Assembly (NCBI RefSeq): GCF_000185365.1
Contig: NZ_GL622241.1
Coordinates: forward strand, 1,273,133-1,324,351
From: Enterococcus italicus DSM 15952
Lineage (GTDB): Bacteria > Bacillota > Bacilli > Lactobacillales > Enterococcaceae
Reading direction: 5' to 3'
DNA length: 51,219 bases
The notes under the pieces were generated by a model. That model had not been told where the DNA came from, made no database searches, and saw only the letters and a list, made by a program, of their open reading frames with translations. How positions within the stretch are numbered: position 1 is the first letter of the stretch; every line of letters starts with the position of its first letter. Made by a program: the position numbers and the translations under genes. Shown here one piece after another: positions 1-10,536 of the stretch.

Positions 1-14
1 CCTGTTTTTGTTGT

Positions 15-863
15 TTATTGTGCAGATATAGCTAAACCAATCGCTTTTTCTCCTAAATGAGTGCCAATAACTGGTCCAAAATGACCAATTTCAATAATTG
101 CATTTGGGTATTCTTTTTGCAAACGTTCTTTTTCTTCTAGTGCCACACTTAAATTATTGGCATGAATCACATATAATTTTACCGGGTATGGAATATCATT
201 TATACGTTGCCCGATAATTTTTTCAGCTCGTTTAAATGCTTTTTTACTCGAACGAATTTTTTCGAATAAGACAATTTTGCCTTGATCAAACGTTAAGATT
301 GGCTTAATCTTCAATAAACCAGCAATTAATGCGGCGCCATTCGTTAAGCGACCACCACGAACTAGATTATTTAAATCTTCAACAATTAGATACGCATAAG
401 TATGGTCACGAATCTTATCCAGATGTGCTAAAATCGCCTGTATATCAAATCCTTCATCAAGGTCATCAAGTGCAGCTTCAACCATATGACCCATAGGCAT
501 ACTAGTAATTAAGGAATCATAAGGGATCAGGTCTAATCCTTCGATATCATCTTTAAGTGTAAACAAAGTAGAATAAAAACCAGAAATTCCAGAAGAAAGA
601 TGAATACTAATGACAGTATCATATCCTTTTCTCTGCAAATCACGGTAGATTTCTATCGTTTCACCTAATGATGGTTGAGATGTCGTTGGAAATTCGGCGC
701 TATTATTTAATAACTCATAATATTCATCTGGTTCAATATCAATTCCTTCATTATAACTCTTGCCATCAATAATGACTGGAATTGGTATAACATACAAATC
801 TTTATGGCCACGTACTCTTTCAGGTATAAAAGCGGTACTATCAGTAACTATGGCTAACTTCAT
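15..863 (-). CDS. DegV family fatty-acid-binding protein (FakB-like)
   Basis: The protein has 282 residues, the usual DegV length. It opens with KLAIVTDSTAFIPE, the DegV signature in which the DST serine lies near the bound fatty acid. It also has the ISIHLSSGISGFYST segment and a late GTHLGEKAIG block. Known family members bind a fatty acid and present it to the kinase FakA for phosphorylation and entry into phospholipid synthesis; the ligand here is not known. I chose the ATG at 863 because AACGGGGA precedes it by about 6 bases; the in-frame ATG 21 bases upstream has no such site. It follows the LCP gene on the same strand after 79 bases. No fakA is nearby, which is normal. The family call is firm, the partner inferred. 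Confidence 0.9.
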   Translation of the reverse strand: MKLAIVTDSTAFIPERVRGHKDLYVIPIPVIIDGKSYNEGIDIEPDEYYELLNNSAEFPTTSQPSLGETIEIYRDLQRKGYDTVISIHLSSGISGFYSTLFTLKDDIEGLDLIPYDSLITSMPMGHMVEAALDDLDEGFDIQAILAHLDKIRDHTYAYLIVEDLNNLVRGGRLTNGAALIAGLLKIKPILTFDQGKIVLFEKIRSSKKAFKRAEKIIGQRINDIPYPVKLYVIHANNLSVALEEKERLQKEYPNAIIEIGHFGPVIGTHLGEKAIGLAISAQ

Positions 864-942
864 TTCATTTCCCCGTTTCAACAAGTTTTCACATAAATAT
901 AATATAGCATAAATAACTTGCTATTTGAAATATAAATCGCCT

Positions 943-2214
943 TTATTGTGCAAGAAACTTGCTAATAGCTTTTGTTTCAATATCATTATCAAAATAAATA
1001 ACACTTTCCCCATCTGCTGTCGTCCCAAACTCCCATGTACTATCAACTGGAACAGATAATCGTTGCAAAGAAGATGCACCCTTGACTAATGAAAAACCAA
1101 TTTTTGCATAGTAGCTAATCGGAATATCATTGGCAGTATATCCCAGTGCTTTTCCAGCTGCATAGGGTAACCGTAAAAGAGCCATCGGTGATTTTAATTG
1201 AGAAAAGATAGCAGTCATCACTTGTTGTTGTCTGCGAATGCGCCCAAAATCCCCCTCTTCATCATGTCGAAACCGAGCATATTGAAGCAACTTTAACCCA
1301 TTCATCACCTGTTGACCCTTTTCAATTTGGATACCATCAAGATCGAGTGATTTTTCAGCATTAATTGCTACCCCATCAGGAAACAATGCATTCACAACTT
1401 TTTCAAAGGATTGAAAATCCACTGTTACGTAATACTTCGTGTCAATACCAAGGTTTTCTTTAATAGTCTTTCTTAATAACTCTGCACCACCATACGCATA
1501 AGCAGCATTTATTTTGGTAGAATTATACCCTGGGATATCGACATAGGAATCACGCATGATTGATATTAACTTTGGTGTTTTAGACTTGCCGGCAAAACTT
1601 AAAATCATAATGGTATCTGCCCGAGCATTTTCACCGTCACGACTGTCATTACCGATTAATAAAATATTTTTAGAGCCGTCTTCTGAAGTTACTCCATTGA
1701 AAGTTTGCGATTTTAGTGTTGAGGCTTCACTTTTTGCATCTTTTTGACCTAAGTAAAAGCCGCTAGCACAATAGCCAATGATCAGTACTAGTAACAATAG
1801 AATGAATTTTAAGATGCGGTGTTTTTTCTTTTTCTTGGTCTTTTTCTGTTTCGGCGATTTAGTAACTTGCGAGGATTCAACTACCTCAAGTTCACTATCG
1901 AAAGAATCGGTATGGTCTTCTGGATCGATTGTATCTTTATTCGTATTATGATAAATGGCTCTTCGTTGTTTTCTCTTTACATGCATTCGAGAAGGCTGCT
2001 TGTGTTCATAATAATGGTTAGCATACTCCTCATACGCTTCTGGCGTATCGTATTCGTTTGCTATATCTATTAGGTCATCAGTATCGGACCAATCTGTATC
2101 AAGGTAGTTATCTTCTTGTTCGTCTAATTGTTTTACCAGTTTTGAACGTCGATAAGCCTCTCTTGAGAATAGATCATTTTCACCATTCTTGTGGCGATCC
2201 ATTCTTTTGCTCAT
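943..2214 (-). CDS. LytR-CpsA-Psr (LCP) family cell-wall ligase
   Basis: This LCP protein has 423 residues. It has an unusually long, charged cytoplasmic N-terminus of about 130 residues ending in a lysine run, one membrane segment at about 135-155, and an extracellular LCP domain from about residue 183. Visible LCP landmarks are ILLIGNDSRDGENARADTIM, SIMRDSYVDIPGYNSTKINAAY and the arginine-rich YARFRHDEEGDFGRIRRQQ block that binds the polyprenyl pyrophosphate. The family transfers anionic glycopolymers such as teichoic acid or rhamnopolysaccharide from lipid carrier to peptidoglycan. The ATG at 2214 is preceded by TAGGGGGAACTGCA, and the earlier ATG has no ribosome binding site. It lies downstream of pheA on the same strand but is separated from it by 262 bases and an inverted repeat. 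Confidence 0.93.
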   Translation of the reverse strand: MSKRMDRHKNGENDLFSREAYRRSKLVKQLDEQEDNYLDTDWSDTDDLIDIANEYDTPEAYEEYANHYYEHKQPSRMHVKRKQRRAIYHNTNKDTIDPEDHTDSFDSELEVVESSQVTKSPKQKKTKKKKKHRILKFILLLLVLIIGYCASGFYLGQKDAKSEASTLKSQTFNGVTSEDGSKNILLIGNDSRDGENARADTIMILSFAGKSKTPKLISIMRDSYVDIPGYNSTKINAAYAYGGAELLRKTIKENLGIDTKYYVTVDFQSFEKVVNALFPDGVAINAEKSLDLDGIQIEKGQQVMNGLKLLQYARFRHDEEGDFGRIRRQQQVMTAIFSQLKSPMALLRLPYAAGKALGYTANDIPISYYAKIGFSLVKGASSLQRLSVPVDSTWEFGTTADGESVIYFDNDIETKAISKFLAQ

Positions 2215-2406
2215 TGCAGTTCCCCCTAAGTGACAGTATCTTCTACTATAGGATAACCTAGTATAAAACAATGTGAAAGTACTAATTAGAAAAAATTAAC
2301 AATCTCCGCATAAGCTAATCGTCTTTTTTTGCTGAATAAATCAAGCAATCCATAGCTGTCGTATTATTTAATTCGCAATTTCCGGCAACAAGAAGACAAG
2401 TCAAAC

Positions 2407-2436
2407 AGGAGTGTGACAAAACTCTATCACACTCCT
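2407..2436 (-). terminator. Perfect 10-bp inverted repeat after pheA, probable terminator
   Basis: AGGAGTGTGA and TCACACTCCT form a perfect 10-bp stem with a 10-base loop, about 40 bases past the pheA stop. On the minus strand the sequence after the stem (GTTTGACTTG) is only moderately T-rich, so termination may be incomplete. It sits between the aro operon and the LCP gene; the remaining space to 2214 probably carries the LCP promoter, but I could not pick one confidently. Confidence 0.5.
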
Positions 2437-2476
2437 TAAAAAATACTTTTTTTCCAAAAATTAGATTTGGCTATTT

Positions 2477-3310
2477 TTATTTTACGATACGAATCTCATA
2501 GGGGCCTAATACACGGATTTTCGCTCCTAATAAGGACACTTCCTCAAATGCATAATATGCTAATGCAACATTATCTTCAACGGCTAAATCAATAATAAAA
2601 TAATATTGACCTAGACTTGTCTTCAATGGACGTGATTCAATTTTTGCCAAATCAATCCCACGCCAAGCAAAAGCTGCTAGCATCTTATGTAGCACGCCTG
2701 GTTGATTAGATGGCAATGTTAAAAAGAATGACAATTTACCTTGAGTGACTTTACTTGTTGATTCGGTCGGTTTAACTTTTCTTGTGATTACCCAAAATCT
2801 GGTCTCATTTTGATCATTGTCTTGAATATCCTGACCGATAATCGTCAAACCAAAGGCAGCGGCTGCTTGCTTGGATGCAATCGCTGCTACCTTTTCTTGA
2901 GGATGCGATGTCACGTATTCTGCAGCATACGTCGTTGATGGTGTTTGTACAATAGCTACATCTGGATAATGAGCAGACAAATACGCCTGAGATTGTGCTA
3001 ATGCTTGCGGATGGGACATAATAACTTCGGGTATTCCCGGATTTGTCGCCATCAATTGTTGACGGATAGGCAAAATTATTTCTTGCTGCACGGTTAATTC
3101 TTTAGAATGAAACAAATAATCCATACTAGCATGAACAGATCCTTCTAAAGAATTCTCGATAGGAATGACCGCCATATCAACTTCTTTTGCAATCGTTGCT
3201 TCTAGGCACTTTTGAATGGTTGAAAAAGCAAGTTGCGTTTGATTTGGAAATGCTGCATTGGTCGCTTGATAAGTAAACGAGTTTTTAGGGCCTAAATAAC
3301 CAATTTTCAC
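2477..3310 (-). CDS. pheA: Prephenate dehydratase
   Basis: This is a monofunctional prephenate dehydratase of 277 residues, which converts prephenate to phenylpyruvate, the committed step to Phe. The N-terminal catalytic part shows GYLGPKNSFTYQA and the conserved DNQNETRFWVI block containing the catalytic TRF motif. A C-terminal ACT domain follows from about residue 193 (PGVLHKMLAAFAWRGIDLAKIESRP), including the ESRP motif that binds Phe for feedback inhibition. The start is GTG, overlapping the aroK stop codon (TAGTG). It is the last gene of the aro operon. There is no chorismate mutase domain here, so that activity must be encoded elsewhere. Confidence 0.96.
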   Translation of the reverse strand: MKIGYLGPKNSFTYQATNAAFPNQTQLAFSTIQKCLEATIAKEVDMAVIPIENSLEGSVHASMDYLFHSKELTVQQEIILPIRQQLMATNPGIPEVIMSHPQALAQSQAYLSAHYPDVAIVQTPSTTYAAEYVTSHPQEKVAAIASKQAAAAFGLTIIGQDIQDNDQNETRFWVITRKVKPTESTSKVTQGKLSFFLTLPSNQPGVLHKMLAAFAWRGIDLAKIESRPLKTSLGQYYFIIDLAVEDNVALAYYAFEEVSLLGAKIRVLGPYEIRIVK

Positions 3311-3816
3311 TATTCCACTCCTACCTCTTTCATTATTTCTAAAACAATCGCTTCTGGAGTTTTGTTCGTTGTTTCCACAATATGAGAAGCTACCTCATGA
3401 TAAAAGGACTCTCGTTCTTGGAATAAAGCAATCATTTCATCTGTCTTCCGTGAAAGGAACAATGGACGTACGTTGGTTTTATCTGCCTCTAAACGGCGAA
3501 TAAATTCATCGGGGGCTGTTTTTAAGTAAACGACGTGAGGTAACTGTTTTAAAATGGAGCGATTCGCTTCATTTGTAACAATTCCACCACCTGTCGATAA
3601 AACACCTTTGTTTTCGGTTAATTCAGCTAAAACCGTCGTTTCTAACTGACGAAACTTTGGTTCACCGTACAAGGTAAAGTATTCATTTACACTCATATTG
3701 ATTCTGTTTGTAATGGTCTCATCCGTATCGATAAATAACTGGTTTAGCTCCTTGCTTAGAAGTGAACCAATTGTCGTTTTTCCGGAACCCATAAATCCTA
3801 CTAGCACTATTTGCAT
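3310..3816 (-). CDS. aroK: Shikimate kinase
   Basis: The protein has 168 residues, the standard size, and phosphorylates shikimate with ATP. Walker A is GFMGSGKTTIG near the N-terminus. The shikimate-binding residues are visible as DTDETI, the EPKFRQLE arginine and the STGGGIV glycine triplet; the lid arginine is in NVRPLF. It starts with ATG 2 bases after the aroA stop and its own stop overlaps the pheA start, so translation in this part of the operon is tightly coupled. Confidence 0.96.
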   Translation of the reverse strand: MQIVLVGFMGSGKTTIGSLLSKELNQLFIDTDETITNRINMSVNEYFTLYGEPKFRQLETTVLAELTENKGVLSTGGGIVTNEANRSILKQLPHVVYLKTAPDEFIRRLEADKTNVRPLFLSRKTDEMIALFQERESFYHEVASHIVETTNKTPEAIVLEIMKEVGVE

Positions 3817-3818
3817 AA

Positions 3819-5102
3819 TTAATCTTCCTCAGTAATTAAACGTTCAAAGTCAGTAAAGAACTGTGGATAAGAGATAGATACCGCTTCGGGATGTTCCAAT
3901 TCAATCGTCTCATCTGTCAGAAGGGCAGCAATTTGCAACATCATTCCAATACGGTGATCACCATGACTTGAGACATGACCACCGTGGAGTTTAGTTGGTC
4001 CATAAATAATCAATCCATCGGCAGTTGGCTCAATATTGGCACCAAGCTTGCGTAATTCATTCACAGTGGCATCGATGCGATTGGTTTCTTTCACTTTTAA
4101 TTCTTCTGCATTTTTAATAATTGTCGTGCCCTTTGCTTGAGTAGCTAATAACGCAATGACAGGAATTTCATCAATGAGACGTGGAATAATCTCGCCACCA
4201 ATTTCAGTCGCTACTAATTCACTAGAGCGGATTTCTATATCTGCTGCTTGGTTATGTGTATCTTCATTTAAAATGGTCAGTCTTGCGCCCATCTTATTTA
4301 ATACATCTAAAATTCCTGTTCTGGTTGGATTTACGCCAACATTTTTCAATACTAGGCGACTGTCTTTCCCAATAGCTCCTGCTACCAAGAAAAATGCTGC
4401 TGATGAAATATCACCAGGTACTGTAACCGTTTGACCCGTCAATTCCTGTGGACCGCTAATTTTAATGGTTTTGCCTTCAACCTCAATTGTTCCACCAAAT
4501 TGTTTAATCATTTCTTCAGTATGGTTGCGTGATGGCTCTTTTTCGATAATAGTGGATTCCCCATCGGCCTGCAACGCAGCAAATAAAATAGCTGATTTCA
4601 CTTGCGCACTCGCGACAGGCATCGTGTAATGGATTGGTTGTAACGATTCAGAAGGAGAAATCGTTATGGGAGCATAGCCGGACTCATTTTTCCCTGTCAG
4701 TTTCGCATTCATTTGTTTTAACGGATCGATTACTCGATTCATGGGCCTTTTAGATAGGGAGTCGTCACCTACTAAAATACTTTGAAATGGTTGATTGGCT
4801 AAAATCCCCATGATTAAACGAGTCGTTGTACCGGAATTGCCCATATCCAACGGTTCTTTTGCAGGCGAAAATCCTTTGAATCCTGCACCTTGAATTTTTA
4901 ATGATGAGCCCTTTCGTTCGATAGAGACACCCAAATCTTGAAAAGCTTTCAATGTACTCAGGCAATCTTCTGCTTCTAAAAAATTCGTAACGACTGTTTC
5001 ACCTTTTGCAATCGCTCCAAACATAATACTTCGATGGGAGATGGATTTATCTGCAGGAACGGCAAGTGTACCGTTTAAGCTTTTGGCTTGATGTAATTTC
5101 AA
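3819..5102 (-). CDS. aroA: 3-phosphoshikimate 1-carboxyvinyltransferase (EPSP synthase)
   Basis: The enzyme condenses shikimate-3-phosphate with phosphoenolpyruvate. Motifs seen are [15 protein letters not shown] at the N-terminus, GNSGTTTRL in the PEP/shikimate site, and [17 protein letters not shown] and GDHRIGM in the second half. I prefer a TTG start at 5102, giving 427 residues, because a perfect AGGAGG lies 7 bases upstream. The longer reading from an ATG at 5129 has no ribosome binding site, overlaps tyrA by 16 bases and adds nine non-conserved residues. The gene sits 11 bases after tyrA. Confidence 0.95.
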   Translation of the reverse strand: MKLHQAKSLNGTLAVPADKSISHRSIMFGAIAKGETVVTNFLEAEDCLSTLKAFQDLGVSIERKGSSLKIQGAGFKGFSPAKEPLDMGNSGTTTRLIMGILANQPFQSILVGDDSLSKRPMNRVIDPLKQMNAKLTGKNESGYAPITISPSESLQPIHYTMPVASAQVKSAILFAALQADGESTIIEKEPSRNHTEEMIKQFGGTIEVEGKTIKISGPQELTGQTVTVPGDISSAAFFLVAGAIGKDSRLVLKNVGVNPTRTGILDVLNKMGARLTILNEDTHNQAADIEIRSSELVATEIGGEIIPRLIDEIPVIALLATQAKGTTIIKNAEELKVKETNRIDATVNELRKLGANIEPTADGLIIYGPTKLHGGHVSSHGDHRIGMMLQIAALLTDETIELEHPEAVSISYPQFFTDFERLITEED

Positions 5103-5113
5103 AAGAACGCCTC

Positions 5114-6205
5114 CTATTTCATATGACAATGATACGATGTTTTTGCTTCGATTTCATTTTTAGCAGCGAGTAAATCTTCTTCATTTTTAAAGCTTAGTTG
5201 CAAGATACCAATGATATCTTCACGAGTTTCTAAAATTTTTACATTAACTAGCGATAATTTTGCTTCGGCAATGAGTGAAGTCACTTCAGCAATCACCCCA
5301 GGATGGTCGGGGACGTTAACAAACAAATCATAAAAGCCCGGAATCGCTCCCCGCTGATGAATAGGTAACGTATCACGAGTCTCTTTTGCATTTTCAAAAA
5401 ACGTGTAGATAGCCTCTTTTTGACTGTTCTGAATCCAGTGTTTTACTTGGTCCATATTTTGCTGCCATGCATCAATTAATTCGACCAATAGTGTCTGATT
5501 ACTTAAAAGGATATCCGTCCACATGGTCGGATCAGAAGAAGCAATGCGAGTCACATCACGAAATCCGCCGGCAGCGAGTTGTCTGACACGTGGGTGTTCA
5601 GCTGAAAAAGAGTCTGCTTGGTTAACCAAGCTAGATGCTATGATATGCGGCAGATGGCTGACCATACCGGTAATGCTGTCGTGTTCTGTGGGAGAGAGCT
5701 CAATAAACTTGGCCTTTGTCCCTTGATAAAGTTGTTGCAATTCATTGACTCGGTCATCATTTTGTCTGGCTGGCGTAAAAAGAAAATACGCATTTTCAAA
5801 TAAACGCTTGTCGACTGCTAAGACGCCTGATTTATGCGAGCCGGCCATCGGATGCCCTCCGATAAAATCAAACGTAAATTGCTCGGCATATCGAACAATC
5901 TCAAATTTAGTACTGCCAACATCTGTGACTAAAACATTGGGTTTCAATGCATAACCAGCAAGCTGTTTTAAGTAAGCAAGTGTGGTGTGAACAGGTCCTG
6001 CCAAAATAATAATATCCGCTTTTAAACAAGCCTGTTCAAAATCTTCTGTAAAGTCATCAATTATTCTTTGCTGCTTAGCGATAGCCATTGTTTCTTGATG
6101 GGCATCGTAGCCAAGTAATGTGATGTCTGGATGTTCATTTTTTATACACACAGCCAACGAACTACCAATTAATCCTAATCCAACTATAAAAACTGTTTGC
6201 TCCAT
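5114..6205 (-). CDS. tyrA: Prephenate dehydrogenase with C-terminal ACT domain
   Basis: The protein has 363 residues and oxidatively decarboxylates prephenate to 4-hydroxyphenylpyruvate, the Tyr branch. A Rossmann fold opens the protein ([13 protein letters not shown]). The prephenate site shows [13 protein letters not shown] and the [13 protein letters not shown] block. A C-terminal ACT domain, from about residue 288 ([21 protein letters not shown]), suggests Tyr feedback inhibition. Two ATGs are possible; the one at 6205 is 8 bases from the AGGGGAG site, while the one at 6211 is only 2 bases away and so less likely. The gene follows aroC after 21 bases. Confidence 0.95.
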   Translation of the reverse strand: MEQTVFIVGLGLIGSSLAVCIKNEHPDITLLGYDAHQETMAIAKQQRIIDDFTEDFEQACLKADIIILAGPVHTTLAYLKQLAGYALKPNVLVTDVGSTKFEIVRYAEQFTFDFIGGHPMAGSHKSGVLAVDKRLFENAYFLFTPARQNDDRVNELQQLYQGTKAKFIELSPTEHDSITGMVSHLPHIIASSLVNQADSFSAEHPRVRQLAAGGFRDVTRIASSDPTMWTDILLSNQTLLVELIDAWQQNMDQVKHWIQNSQKEAIYTFFENAKETRDTLPIHQRGAIPGFYDLFVNVPDHPGVIAEVTSLIAEAKLSLVNVKILETREDIIGILQLSFKNEEDLLAAKNEIEAKTSYHCHMK

Positions 6206-6226
6206 TTTCATCGCTCCCCTATTTTT

Positions 6227-7393
6227 TTAAAAGTTTTTCAAATAGGTACGATAAGCTAAAACAGCTTCTTTTAATTCTTCAAAGGAATCACTTGGGAATT
6301 TTTCTAACAGTTCATTGGCAACCACTGTTGCTACGACACTCTCACAAACCACACTCGCTGCAGGAACAGCCGTACTGTCAGAGCGTTCCACACTCGCTTT
6401 ATAGGGTTCTTTCGTGTCTATATCGACACTTTGTAATGGTTTATATAATGTCGGGATTGGTTTCATTACACCACGGACAATCAAGACTTCTCCATTGGTC
6501 ATCCCACCTTCAAATCCGCCAAGATGATTGGTTCGTCGCGTATAGCCTTTTTGTTCTTCCCATAAAATTTCATCCATAACTTTTGAACCAGGTAAATTCG
6601 CCGCTTCAAAACCAACGCCAAACTCCACCCCTTTGAATGCATTGATGCTTACCACTGCTTGGGCAATTTTTGCATCTAATTTTTTATCCCATTGCACATA
6701 ACTACCTAAGCCAGCAGGTACGCCGCCAACCAAGACTTCGACAACTCCGCCAATTGTATCGCCATTTTTTTTCGTTTGGTCAATTAAGTCACGAATTGGT
6801 TGTTCTACGGTAGGATCTACTACCCGAACATCTGATGCTTCTGATTGCTCGCGTACTTGTGCAACAGATAAGCCGTCAGGAATGGTTGCCTCAATTCCTC
6901 CTAAGTTCACCACATGACCAGCTACATCAATGGCTAGTTCAGCAAGTAATTTTTTGGCAATCGCGCCAATTGCTACACGCATCGTCGTTTCTCTAGCAGA
7001 CGAACGTTCCAAAACATTTCTCAAATCAGAATGATGGTATTTCATCCCACCAACCAAGTCAGCATGGCCGGGTCTAGGTCGAGCAACACGGCGTATTTTG
7101 GCTTCTTTTTCCGTTACTGACTCTAACCCCATAACTTTGGTCCAGTTTTTAAAATCTTTATTTTCAACCACTAATGTGACAGGAGAACCCAATGTCTTTC
7201 CATGTCTCACACCAGAAGTAATTCGTACACGGTCAGTTTCGATCAACATCCGACCGCCCCTTCCGTAGCCAGTCTGGCGGCGAGCAAGCTCGGTATTAAT
7301 ATCTTCAGCTGATAAAGGCATACCCGCTGGTAATCCTTCAATGATTGCTGTTAGTTCTGGTCCGTGTGACTCTCCAGCAGTAATATAACGCAT
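6227..7393 (-). CDS. aroC: Chorismate synthase
   Basis: The protein has 388 residues, the full family length, and converts EPSP to chorismate using reduced FMN. All three family signatures are visible: [14 protein letters not shown] near the N-terminus, the [20 protein letters not shown] block with [10 protein letters not shown], and [15 protein letters not shown] near the C-terminus. GAGGAGG precedes the ATG by 8 bases. It starts 1 base past the aroB stop, so the two are translationally coupled. Confidence 0.97.
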   Translation of the reverse strand: MRYITAGESHGPELTAIIEGLPAGMPLSAEDINTELARRQTGYGRGGRMLIETDRVRITSGVRHGKTLGSPVTLVVENKDFKNWTKVMGLESVTEKEAKIRRVARPRPGHADLVGGMKYHHSDLRNVLERSSARETTMRVAIGAIAKKLLAELAIDVAGHVVNLGGIEATIPDGLSVAQVREQSEASDVRVVDPTVEQPIRDLIDQTKKNGDTIGGVVEVLVGGVPAGLGSYVQWDKKLDAKIAQAVVSINAFKGVEFGVGFEAANLPGSKVMDEILWEEQKGYTRRTNHLGGFEGGMTNGEVLIVRGVMKPIPTLYKPLQSVDIDTKEPYKASVERSDSTAVPAASVVCESVVATVVANELLEKFPSDSFEELKEAVLAYRTYLKNF

Positions 7394-7394
7394 G

Positions 7395-8477
7395 TTAAAT
7401 TTCCTCCTCTAGATGAACATAATCACGAAAATCAGCAAGATCTAATGGAACAATCTTCGCTTTACCTATTTTTTCAAGCAAAATAATCTTGATTTTTTGG
7501 CCTCGTGTTTTTTTATCGTTCGCAATTGCCTGAATTAATGTTTTATTTTCTAATTCTAACCCTTCTACACTAATAGGTAAATGGAATTTTTCTAACATTT
7601 GTGCGATTTTTTTATCGGTATCTACTGGCATTGTTTGTTTTTTTACAGCAGCTTGGCTAATTAAAACCATTCCTATCGCTACAGCTTCACCATGGCTGAC
7701 AACGCCATAACCAGCTGTTTTTTCAATCGCGTGACCAATGGTGTGACCAAAATTCAATATTAAGCGTGACCCATTATCGAATTCATCTTCTTCGACGACA
7801 GTTTGCTTTACTTTTAAAGCTTGTACAATGACAGATTCCGCATGAGTCAGTAAATCAAATTCATCGCGATAGGTTGCTAGTTCTTCCCAGAAAGGTTCAT
7901 CGGCAATCGCGGCACTCTTCACGATTTCAGCAATTCCTTCACGAATCCGTCTTGGCTCGAGTGTACTAAGAACTTCAGGGTCAATTAACACACCATCTGG
8001 TTGATAAAATGTGCCGACTAAGTTTTTCGCAGTCGCAGTATTTACACCTGTCTTGCCGCCAATGCTTGAATCGACTTGCGCCAATAAACTAGTAGGGACT
8101 TGCACAAAATGAATGCCACGCATATAAGTCGATGCAACAAAGCCGGCCAAATCACCGATAACCCCACCACCCAAAGCTACAATACCATCTGTTCGCGTAA
8201 ATGTTTGTTCAGCAAGTTGTTCATATAATTTCGCTGCCTGTGTCAGTGACTTACTTTGCTCTCCTTCTGGCACTACCATCAACGTTACTGTAAAACCAGC
8301 TGCCTTCAATTGTTGGACAACGGTCTTTGCATAAAGTTCAGATACTCGTGAGTCAGAGATAACGGCAATTTTTTGAGGAACCCAAAGCGATTGTAACCAC
8401 TCGCCCATCGTTTTTAAGGCTCCTTTTTTAATCAAAATATCATATTCATGATTCGCTGTCTTGATTGTTAGCATCAT
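7395..8477 (-). CDS. aroB: 3-dehydroquinate synthase
   Basis: The protein has 360 residues and cyclises DAHP to 3-dehydroquinate with NAD and a divalent metal. The NAD-binding stretch is [17 protein letters not shown], followed by [21 protein letters not shown]. Metal ligands are in [12 protein letters not shown] and [11 protein letters not shown]. The start ATGATG follows GAAGGAACA. It lies 11 bases after aroF. The next enzyme of the pathway, AroD, is not encoded in this window. Confidence 0.97.
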   Translation of the reverse strand: MMLTIKTANHEYDILIKKGALKTMGEWLQSLWVPQKIAVISDSRVSELYAKTVVQQLKAAGFTVTLMVVPEGEQSKSLTQAAKLYEQLAEQTFTRTDGIVALGGGVIGDLAGFVASTYMRGIHFVQVPTSLLAQVDSSIGGKTGVNTATAKNLVGTFYQPDGVLIDPEVLSTLEPRRIREGIAEIVKSAAIADEPFWEELATYRDEFDLLTHAESVIVQALKVKQTVVEEDEFDNGSRLILNFGHTIGHAIEKTAGYGVVSHGEAVAIGMVLISQAAVKKQTMPVDTDKKIAQMLEKFHLPISVEGLELENKTLIQAIANDKKTRGQKIKIILLEKIGKAKIVPLDLADFRDYVHLEEEI

Positions 8478-8488
8478 TGTTCCTTCTT

Positions 8489-9517
8489 TCAGATTGTTTC
8501 TAATTGACGAATTTTTTTCATCGCATCTACTAAAATTTCAACTTCTTTCATCATTTGCACATACGTTTTTTCATTGAGTGACTGAGGACCATCCGACCAC
8601 GCATTCTTTGGATCTGGATGAATCTCTACAATCATACCATCCGCGCCACTGGCAACGCCCGCTCTTGCCATCGGTCCTACTAAATCCCAGACACCAGTAC
8701 CGTGACTTGGGTCTACAATAATTGGGAAATGACTGAATTTTTTGATAATTGGCACTGCACTCAAATCAAAGGTATTTCTGGTCGCTGTTTCGTACGTCCG
8801 AATCCCTCGTTCGATGAAAATAATTGGGCTTTTCCCTTCGACCGCAATGTATTCAGCTGCATTCAACCATTCTGAAATGGTACCTGAAATACCACGTTTT
8901 AAGCCAATTGGTTTTCCTGTTTTGCCGACAGCTGAGAGCAATTTGAAGTTTTGCATATTGCGGGCACCAATCTGGATAATGTCACTATAGGCGGCTACCA
9001 TGTCGATGTGCCCCTCATCCATGACTTCCGTAATGACTTTCATATCATATTCATCCGCAGCTTGTCGAATTTGCTTTAAGCCTTCCTCTCCTAATCCTTG
9101 GAACGCATAAGGAGATGTCCGTGGTTTGAAAGCTCCTCCACGCAAGATTTTTGCGCCCCCTTTTTTCGCCATTTCAGCACAGATGCGAATTTGATCAAGC
9201 CCTTCAATTGAACAAGGTCCTGCCATCGTCACAAAACTACCATCGCCAATTTTTACTCCATCTACATCTACCACCGTGTCATCTGGATGGAATTCTCGAG
9301 AAGTTAATTTGTACGTATTGGTAATTCTTACGGCATCTTCCACACCATCATAACTCTTGAAAGCCACATCTTGCACCGAACGTGTATCACCGATCAATCC
9401 TAATACGACTTGTGCACTGCCGGTATTGACCTGCACCTCTAATCCATTGTCGTTCGCACGCTCAATAACCGTTTGAATTTCTTTTTCTGTTGCCGTTGGT
9501 TTCATAATGATAATCAT
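8489..9517 (-). CDS. aroF: 3-deoxy-7-phosphoheptulonate (DAHP) synthase, type I-beta
   Basis: The protein has 342 residues and catalyses the first step, from PEP and erythrose-4-phosphate. The N-terminal ~70 residues (MIIIMKPTATEKEIQTVIER) form the ferredoxin-like regulatory domain of the Thermotoga-type I-beta enzymes, the usual site of Tyr/Phe feedback. The barrel shows AGPCSIEG, LRGGAFKPRTSPYAFQG, KRG and PIIVDPSHGTG. The ATG at 9517 is preceded by AGGAGGAAAAGAA; the longer ORF reaching back into aroE has 27 unconserved residues and is rejected. The enzyme normally controls pathway flux. Confidence 0.95.
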   Translation of the reverse strand: MIIIMKPTATEKEIQTVIERANDNGLEVQVNTGSAQVVLGLIGDTRSVQDVAFKSYDGVEDAVRITNTYKLTSREFHPDDTVVDVDGVKIGDGSFVTMAGPCSIEGLDQIRICAEMAKKGGAKILRGGAFKPRTSPYAFQGLGEEGLKQIRQAADEYDMKVITEVMDEGHIDMVAAYSDIIQIGARNMQNFKLLSAVGKTGKPIGLKRGISGTISEWLNAAEYIAVEGKSPIIFIERGIRTYETATRNTFDLSAVPIIKKFSHFPIIVDPSHGTGVWDLVGPMARAGVASGADGMIVEIHPDPKNAWSDGPQSLNEKTYVQMMKEVEILVDAMKKIRQLETI

Positions 9518-9528
9518 TTCTTTTCCTC

Positions 9529-10422
9529 CTATTTTTTGGTCTTTTCTTTCAATACAAGCGGATAAATTTCTTCTGTTGGCATTTTTTGACCCGTCCATAA
9601 TTCAAATGCATCGGCCCCTTGGTATAACAACATGCCTAATCCGTTTGCCGTCTGACATCCTTTTTCCTTAGCTAAAGTTAACAATTTTGTTTCAAAAGGA
9701 TTGTAGATAATATCGACTACAGCCGTTGATGCCTGAAGTCGTTGCAAGCTTTCCTCAGGGAGCGGCAACTGATTTTCATGCGGTTTCATCCCAAGTGATG
9801 TCGCATTAACCAATAAGCGACTAGCATCTATGGCATGCGCTAACATCTGTAAATTATCGATGGGCACTAACTCAATCTGACAATTCGTCGTTTGATGAAT
9901 GAGTGCTAATCGTTGACGAAATGAATCAAACGAAGCCCCTTTACGATTAAACACATAAATTTTCTTTGCTCCATCCAGAGCAGCTTGAGCAACAATAGCT
10001 GAAGCTGCGCCACCACAACCCAGCACAGTCATTGTTTGCCCGACAATCGAAATGTCTCGCTCACTCAAGTCTTTAAAAAAACCACTTCCATCTGTGTTAT
10101 AGCCAATTAATTTACCTTCGAGATTAACGACCGTATTCATTGAGCCACTTAAACGAGCTGAATCGGATAACTCATCCATATAGCTCATCGCCTCAATCTT
10201 GAACGGCATTGAAATATTAACGCCTAACATATCAAAATCACGCACGGTTTGAATTGCCCGCTTTAATCCATCACTCGGCAATTCAAACGCTAGATAACGA
10301 GCGTTAATCCCCAGCAGTGAAAATGCTGTGTTGTGCATCAATGGGGAAATACTGTGCTTAGCTGGATTAGCAAAGAAGCCAGCAAGACGCGTCTTTCCAT
10401 TAATTTCTATCGCTTGATCCAT
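9529..10422 (-). CDS. aroE: Shikimate dehydrogenase
   Basis: The enzyme has 297 residues and reduces 3-dehydroshikimate with NADPH. The substrate site is GFFANPAKHSISPLMHN, the catalytic Lys-Asp pair lies in NISMPFK and YNTDGSGF, and the NADP Rossmann loop is VLGCGGAASAIV. It is the first structural gene of the aro operon. The ATG at 10422 has AGAGGAGG 6 bases upstream. A longer reading to an ATG at 10521 would run through the leader terminator and is rejected. Expression is predicted to depend on the Tyr/Phe leader-peptide attenuator directly upstream. Confidence 0.95.
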   Translation of the reverse strand: MDQAIEINGKTRLAGFFANPAKHSISPLMHNTAFSLLGINARYLAFELPSDGLKRAIQTVRDFDMLGVNISMPFKIEAMSYMDELSDSARLSGSMNTVVNLEGKLIGYNTDGSGFFKDLSERDISIVGQTMTVLGCGGAASAIVAQAALDGAKKIYVFNRKGASFDSFRQRLALIHQTTNCQIELVPIDNLQMLAHAIDASRLLVNATSLGMKPHENQLPLPEESLQRLQASTAVVDIIYNPFETKLLTLAKEKGCQTANGLGMLLYQGADAFELWTGQKMPTEEIYPLVLKEKTKK

Positions 10423-10493
10423 CCATATCCTCCTCTTTTTAAACATAACCTTTTCATTCGGGCAACTCATTGAACTCTCTAGAACCTTAGCAC

Positions 10494-10536
10494 AAAAAAG
10501 GATGCTCACGTTGATTTTCATCTACAGTGAACATCC
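10494..10536 (-). terminator. Leader terminator of the aro operon
   Basis: On the minus strand GGATGTTCAC and GTGAGCATCC form a 10-bp stem with one G-T pair and a 17-base loop, followed by six T residues. It lies before aroE (72 bases between its T tract and the aroE ATG) and after the leader peptide, so it must be bypassed for the operon to be transcribed. Part of its loop and the last three bases of its 5' arm can pair instead with the upstream hairpin arm at 10567-10576. Confidence 0.85.

Noticed and set aside
1556-2261. Plus-strand ORFs inside the LCP gene
   Set aside because: They are antisense to a well-supported gene, have no ribosome binding site and give low-complexity hydrophobic peptides.
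5523-5954. Plus-strand ORFs inside tyrA
   Set aside because: Antisense to a conserved coding region; no family features.
10423-10521. N-terminal extension of AroE
   Set aside because: The extra 33 residues are encoded by the leader terminator and lack conservation; AGAGGAGG marks the ATG at 10422.
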